Origin: Dipteronia dyeriana
Taxonomy: Eukaryota; Streptophyta; Magnoliopsida; Sapindales; Sapindaceae
Reading direction: 5' to 3'
DNA length: 64,000 nucleotides
Assembly (NCBI GenBank): GCA_032871835.1
Contig: CM065298.1
Location: 13,459,096-13,523,095, forward strand
How positions within the stretch are numbered: the stretch's first letter is position 1; each line of letters starts with the position of its first letter. Positions 58,971 through 64,000 of this stretch are shown here, piece by piece. The position numbers were made by a program, and so were the translations under genes. The notes beneath the pieces are model-generated. The model had not been told where the DNA came from. It worked only from the letters and a program-made list of their open reading frames with translations, and did no database searches.

Positions 58971-59718
58971 AAATTTAAGTTCCCTTCACCGCTTATCTGT
59001 GTAGTTTTTCTACCTATCTTGATAAACCTTTAATCTGTCTATGATGATTTTGATATTTTCTGATGTGATTTGAACAAGTTCTGGACCTAACAACTTTCTC
59101 TCACCTACTTCATCCCAACATACCAGTGTTCTATATTTTCTCCCATACAAAGCTTCATAAGGCGCCATTTCAATGCTAGCCTGATAACTGTTATTGTAGG
59201 AAAATTTCTATCAATGGTATATGTACATCCCAACTTCCTTTGAAATCCATTACACAAGCCCGAAGCATATCCTCTAATGTCTGAATAGTACGCTCCGATT
59301 GACCGTCAGTCTGCGGGTGAAAAACAGTACTAAAATGCAGTCTAGTTCCTAAAGCTTCTTGTAAACTGGGCCAAAATCTAGATGTAAACCGAGGATCTCT
59401 GTCTAACACTATAGATACCGGTGTGCCATGAAGACGGACTATTTAATCAACATAAATTCTGGCTAACCTGTCAAGAGAATAAGTAATACTGATTGGTAGA
59501 AAGTGTGCAGACTTTGTAAGTCGATCAACGATCACCCATACACTGTCGTGACCACTCTGACTACGAGGGAGTCCTACCACAAAATCCATGGTAATATGTT
59601 CCCATTTCCATTTGGGAATAGGAAGTGGTTGCGAAAGTCCTGCTGGTTTCTGATGCTCTGTCTTGACTTGTTGACAAATCAAACATTTAGAGACGAATTC
59701 TGCTATCTCTATTTTCAT
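58971..59718 (-). pseudogene. Integrase of the Tekay element
   Basis: The zinc-binding end (FVSKCLICQQVKTEHQKPAG) and first catalytic Asp (WEHITMDFVVGLP) lie in 59718-59443. The second Asp is in [12 protein letters not shown] and the Glu in [13 protein letters not shown], both in 59409-59191. The frame changes between these blocks, near 59440-59410. A further stop near 59190 separates the core from the C-terminal part. All three catalytic residues are still visible. Confidence 0.88.
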
Positions 59719-59721
59719 ACC

Positions 59722-60498
59722 TTACCACCAATAATGCTTTTTCAAAGTACGATACAGTTTAGTACTTCCTAGATGCATTGCATAAGCTGAAGAGTGAGTT
59801 TCCTCTAAAATTTCATTTTTGAGTTCCTTAATGTTTGGTACACACGGCCTATTACCTAGAACTAATGTACCATCACTTCTCATTACAAAATCAGCTCGTA
59901 AGTTTTTCTGCATTTCTTCCTTCAATTTAACTAAATAGGAATCTTGAGTTTGTAATTCTCGTATACGATCAATCAAAATAGGTCTAACCTGAAAAGTAGC
60001 CAGTAATGCTCCAAATTCACGTGCTTCTAACTTAACTCTCAATATTCTTAATTCAACTAATAATGGAAGGTAAATCATCTTCAAATGAGCCATAGAACTT
60101 GAAGATTTTCTGCTGAGTGCATCTGCCACCACATTTGCCTTACCAGGATGATATTCAATCGTACATTCATAATCTTTAATCAACTCAATCCATCTTCTTT
60201 GTCTCAAATTTAGTTCTTTCTGAGTGAAAAGATATTGCAAGCTTTTATGATCTGTATAAATTTGACAAGTGACCCCATATAAGTAATGCCTCCAAATTTT
60301 CAATGCAAACACCACTGCAGTAAGCTCTAGATCATGAGTTGGGTAATTCTGTTCATGCTTCTTTAATTGTCTTGATGCATAGGCTATCACTTTCCCATGT
60401 TGCATCAAAATGCAACCCAAACCATGTTTAGATGCATCACTGTAAACAACAAATCCATCACTTCCGGTTGGAAGAGCAAGTATTGGAGCAGAAGTCAA
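59722..60498 (-). pseudogene. RNase H region of the Tekay element
   Basis: This degrades RNA in the RNA-DNA hybrid during reverse transcription. The frame is open for 258 codons: [17 protein letters not shown] (first Asp), [20 protein letters not shown] (Glu), [12 protein letters not shown] (Asp), then [16 protein letters not shown] (last Asp). It continues into the spacer and reaches the start of the integrase zinc region ([17 protein letters not shown]), where a stop at 59719-59721 breaks it. Confidence 0.9.
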
Positions 60499-61535
60499 TC
60501 TCTCTTAGAGTTCTTGAAAACTCTGTTCACAACCTTCTGACCACTCAAACTTTACATCATTCTCAGTTAATCTTGTCAATGGTGAAACTATTTTAGAAAA
60601 TCCCTCTACAAATCTTCAGTAGTAACATGCTAAACCCAAGAAACTTCTAATTTTTGTCACACTAATTGGTCGTTCCCAATTCACTATAGCCTCAACTTTT
60701 TGAGGATCAACATAAATACCATCACCAGAAATCACATGGCCCAAAAATGTAACTCTATCGAGCTAGAATTGAAACTTGCTAAATTTGGCATAAAGTTGAT
60801 TATCTCTTAGGACTTATAGAATAATTTCTAAATACTCTGTATGCTCAACCTCATTCTTAGAATAGATCAAAATGTCATCAATGAACACAATAACAAATTT
60901 GTCTAGATAATGATGAAATACTCTATTCATCAAATCCATGAAAGCTGGTGGAGCATTTGTTAATCCAAAAGGCATAACTAGAAACTCATAATGCCCGTAA
61001 CGAGTTCTGAAAGCGATCCTTGGTACATCACAATTTCTAATCTTCAATTGGTGATAACCTGTTCGCAAATCTATCTTAGAGAACACTTTTGCTCCCTAAA
61101 GCTGATCGAATAAGTCATCAATATGTGGGAGTGGATATTTATTACGCACTGTTGCCTTATTCAATTGTCGGTAATCGATACATAAACGTAATGTTCCATC
61201 TTTCTTCTTAACAAACAAAATCGGTGCTCCCCATGGTGACACACTAGGTTTAATAAAATTCTTATTCACCAATTCTTATTCACCAATTCTTCTAATTGAA
61301 TCTTCAACTCTTTCAATTCGGTTGGAGCCATTCTATAAGGTGGAATAGAAATTGGAACGGTGCCTGGAACCAAATCTATCACAAACTCAACGTCTCTATC
61401 TGGTGGTAATCCATGAAGATCTTCAGGAAATACGTCTGAAAATTGTCTTACCACAAATATATCTTCTAACTTCACCTCACTATCCCGAGTATCAATTACA
61501 TAAGCTAAATATGCTAAACATTGTTTTCTGAGCAA
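60499..61535 (-). pseudogene. Reverse transcriptase of the Tekay element
   Basis: The frame at 61535-61266 has the approach to the palm (FPEDLHGLPPDRDVEFVIDL, then PPYRMAPTELKELK). The frame at 61086-60814 has [16 protein letters not shown] with the first catalytic Asp, [15 protein letters not shown], and the catalytic pair in [11 protein letters not shown]. The stretch between (61265-61087) is in another frame with a stop just before MFSKID. The thumb region (60813-60499) has more stops. The catalytic residues are intact, but no continuous protein can be made. Confidence 0.88.
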
Positions 61536-61607
61536 CCGTCTGACAGTAATAACAGATATAACACAAGAAGGAAGAATCTGATGTTCACAACAGAAAATAA
61601 CATCCGA

Positions 61608-61940
61608 CTATCTTTTAAGTATAAATTTTACTTCTTTTCGAAAACAATCTACTGTAGCATGGTGTGTAGCCAGCCAATCCATTCCCAAAATAACATCAAA
61701 ATCACATATATCAAGCGGAATCAAATCAACGTGTAGCTCATGCTTACCAACTATAACCTTGTTGTTCCTATATACATTCTTAGCCAATGAGGATTCACCA
61801 ATAGTTGTAGCCATTACCATACTAGAATCTAGTGGTCTTAATTCTACATCCGCATACACCATAAAAGATCGAGATACAAATGAATGAGTAGATTCAGGAT
61901 CAATAAGAACATGAGCATCGTGGCCAAAAAATGTTAACAT
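61608..61940 (-). pseudogene. Aspartic protease of the Tekay element
   Basis: The frame shows VLIDPESTHSFVSRSFMVYA and, further on, VILGMDWLATHHATVDC. The spacing is normal for the gypsy protease. The active-site motif, usually DSG or DTG, reads DPE here, so the enzyme would be inactive. Confidence 0.82.
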
Positions 61941-62030
61941 ACTTGTAACGACATCTGGAGTGGTCTCGGCATCTTACTAAGTCATAGCAAAAACTCTTGC
62001 TTGAGTACGAGGTCTACCCGACTGACCTCT

Positions 62031-63211
62031 CTATTGGCTGCCTCCAACCCCTGCTGCACTAGCTTGGGTTTTCCCTATAGTTTTAGATCCTCCTACTCGG
62101 GATCCCCTTTGTCCTTGAATTTGACCAGCACCACTTTGCATTGGTTGAAAAACTATCTTTCTCTCTTCATTGCCTCCCTGGATTAATTCGGGGCAATCTC
62201 TTTTTAGATGTCCAGCCTGCCCACATTGATAACAACCTGATCTCCCCAAATAACACTCACCATCATGGTGCTTTCCACATATCTGACATAGAGGACGCCT
62301 ACCTCTACTCATACTAACACTCTGTTGACGACTACCCATTGGTTGTTAGACTGATGCTTGGCTAGAACCAGGTCCACGACTCTGTTGATAGTTACTAGTC
62401 TGACCTGAAAAACCGCATGTTTCCTTAGGCATTTTGCTATAAGAGCCCCCTGCTGACCAATTACTGCGATTTGCTTATGTTGTTCAAATCTACGAGAGTC
62501 ATTAAGGCCTCTCTCAACTTTCAATGAAGCTTCAAACAACTTACCGAACTCAACATGCCCAGAAGTAGTCACTATTGTCTTAATTTCTGATCTAAGTCCA
62601 TCTTCAAATTTTCTGCACTTATTTTCTTCATCAGCGACTACATACGGAGCAACCCTCGAAAGTTCTGTAAATTTCTTCTCATACTCTTCTACTGTCATAA
62701 ATCCCTGCACTAGTCTAAAAAATTCAGCTATTTTCAAATCTTGATAGAAACGAGGATAATAACGATAGCTAAACTGCTTCTTAAAATCCCCCCAAGTAAT
62801 TTCTTCAGGAGTTCTTCGTTGAACTGAGGCCCACCAATCATATGCTTTTTCCTTTAGCAAAAACGTAGCAAAAGAGACCTTATGTTCATCTGTGCACCTC
62901 ATAACTTCAAATACACGTTCCAGCTCATTCAACCAAGAACTAGCACTGTCTGGATCTCCAGTTACATCAAAATTCGTAGCTCCCAACTTACGTGCACGCT
63001 CAATAGAATTTTCTGGCACTCGTGTTTGGTACTGAACCATGGCAGTCAACAGTTCTGCAATTCTATCCATTGGTTTCTCCCTAGGTTCTGGCACATGAGG
63101 TTGAGCTATAGGTGGGTGAGGGTGTGATTCTGCCTCATTTTCACCTTGGTTACCACTCCTCTCTCCTAGGTCAGTTATCGGTCTCGTGCGTGGGCGGCCA
63201 ACTCGACGCAT
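62031..63211 (-). pseudogene. Gag of the Tekay element
   Basis: ATG at 63209-63211 starts MRRVGRPRTRPITDLGERSG. The capsid core (retrotransposon gag family) covers about 62960-62520: FLLKEKAYDWWASVQRR, ITWGDFKKQFSYRYYPRF and FMTVEEYEKKFTELSRVAPY. The frame is lost near 62415. The zinc knuckle (CYQCGQAGHLKRDC) appears in the other frame at about 62240, after CQICGKHHDGECYLG. One frameshift therefore separates capsid from nucleocapsid. Confidence 0.9.
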
Positions 63212-63296
63212 GGTACTGTTACAAAATCAAAGTTATGCTTAAATGCATGAAACTAAATGCAAACACTTATTTTGTGGTCTAAAGAATCATAGATCA

Positions 63297-63308
63297 GCTC
63301 TGATACCA
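63297..63308 (-). other. Primer-binding site of the Tekay element
   Basis: The minus strand reads TGGTATCAGAGC, complementary to initiator tRNA-Met, three bases inside the LTR boundary at 63312. Confidence 0.92.
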
Positions 63309-63311
63309 AGT

Positions 63312-64000
63312 TGACAAGACCCACCCCGACTCGTCTCTTGAGTTCGAGGAAGACCATGTAGGTTGTACTTTTTACTAACATGATAAAAGAATTTCGATTA
63401 AAATTCCATAGAAAATACTTACTTTTAAACATAAAAAGAATATAAGGAAAATATTGAAAATATTGGAGATTACAAAATGTACAAAATTGCAAGTCTTTTA
63501 TTATCATTTTCGTTCATTACAAAAAGTTGTCAAAAAAAATAACCGGTCGGACCAAAAATGGACCACTTTTAAAAACTAACCAGTCAAAATCCCGACCAGA
63601 AAACCGACCAGGCTGAGTAAGAAACCGACCATGGCCGAGCAAGAAACCAAACACGGCCGACTAGAAATCTGAGTAGGTCAAGTGGGCCGAGTAGGCCGAC
63701 CACACCTTAAATTATGTACATGAAAATTTAAATGCATAACTCTTGCACTTCATGATGTCATCGAGTGGCCCACCTCAAAACTGAAGAGTCCTCACAACCG
63801 AACAGCTACCTGGAAAAATATTTTTAAAGTGAAAGAATGAGCGCTAACGCACAGTGAGTGAATGGAAACTTTTAAAAACATTTCTGAACAACTTTTTAAT
63901 ATGAATCCAACAATACATAGTAAAAGATAATATATCTACTTTCGTACTTAATAAACTGAATACATCTCTTTTCTGCACAAGAATAAGATAATTTATAAAA
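63312..64000 (-). mobile_element. 5' LTR of the Tekay element (partial)
   Basis: It starts TGACAAGACCCACCCCGACT on the + strand and matches 56874-57600 closely. It lacks about 35 bp of the GGCCGA/TAGGCC repeat present in the 3' LTR. The remainder lies beyond the window, as does the outer target duplication. Confidence 0.88.

Larger units (their letters stand above)
56874..64000 (-). mobile_element. Tekay/Del-type chromovirus (Ty3/gypsy), whole, 5' LTR cut by the window end
   Basis: Element order on the minus strand is: 5' LTR (from beyond 64000 to 63312), primer site, gag, protease, RT, RNase H, integrase, chromodomain, purine tract, 3' LTR (58500-56874). The chromodomain at the end of pol and the sequence TTTGAGGACGAAATTCTTAT just before the 3' LTR are typical of Tekay/Del chromoviruses. 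Every coding domain has breaks, so the element is defective. Confidence 0.92.

Noticed and set aside
1..64000. CRISPR arrays, operons or bacterial defence genes
   Set aside because: The sequence is plant nuclear DNA. The regular repeats found have no repeat-spacer structure and lie inside transposable elements.

Overview
The window is nuclear DNA of a flowering plant, most likely a eudicot. It is AT-rich, genes have GT-AG introns, and most of the sequence is nested plant transposable elements. The species cannot be named from the sequence. Only one ordinary host gene looks largely intact, a NAC transcription factor at 36018-37722. A second host family, F-box/LRR/FBD genes, is present as two decayed blocks (6924-9800 and about 29470-34110). 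I see no tRNA or rRNA genes, CRISPR arrays or organellar genes.

Left part (1-12120): the window opens inside a Tat-lineage Ty3/gypsy retrotransposon on the + strand. It shows a broken integrase, an array of 86-bp repeats, a spliced antisense gene and a complete 3' LTR ending at 6923. This element sits in an F-box/FBD pseudogene that also carries a copia solo LTR (7584-8487) and an hAT transposon (8562-9700). A Harbinger-like MITE and AT-rich DNA follow.

12126-24507: a non-autonomous, Athila-like gypsy derivative on the - strand, with two LTRs of about 1.6 kb. Its outer ends are both flanked by AGATG. Inside it are a gag remnant, an inverted pair of LTR-like repeats of about 400 bp, and a decayed L1-type LINE on the + strand.

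24508-38360: SINE heads, microsatellites, a Harbinger-like element, an hAT-type MITE with 8-bp duplications, the second F-box pseudogene, the NAC gene and a foldback MITE.

38455-46240: the most interesting region. It is a Mutator-like element of the Ulp1-carrying type, with inverted ends. A DUF1985/Ulp1-like gene on the + strand converges on a MuDR-type transposase gene on the - strand. Three separate minisatellite arrays, one in each arm and one between the genes, share a period of about 20 bp. Both genes are damaged, and each has lost a catalytic residue.

46241-56873: intergenic repeats, a solo LTR with perfect GTTAG duplications (48149-49345), a short copia element with two LTRs and no coding capacity (49544-51914), several MITEs, and a 25-base G run.

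56874-64000: a Tekay/Del chromovirus on the - strand with gag, protease, RT, RNase H, integrase and chromodomain all recognisable but broken. Its 3' LTR is complete and its 5' LTR is cut by the window end.
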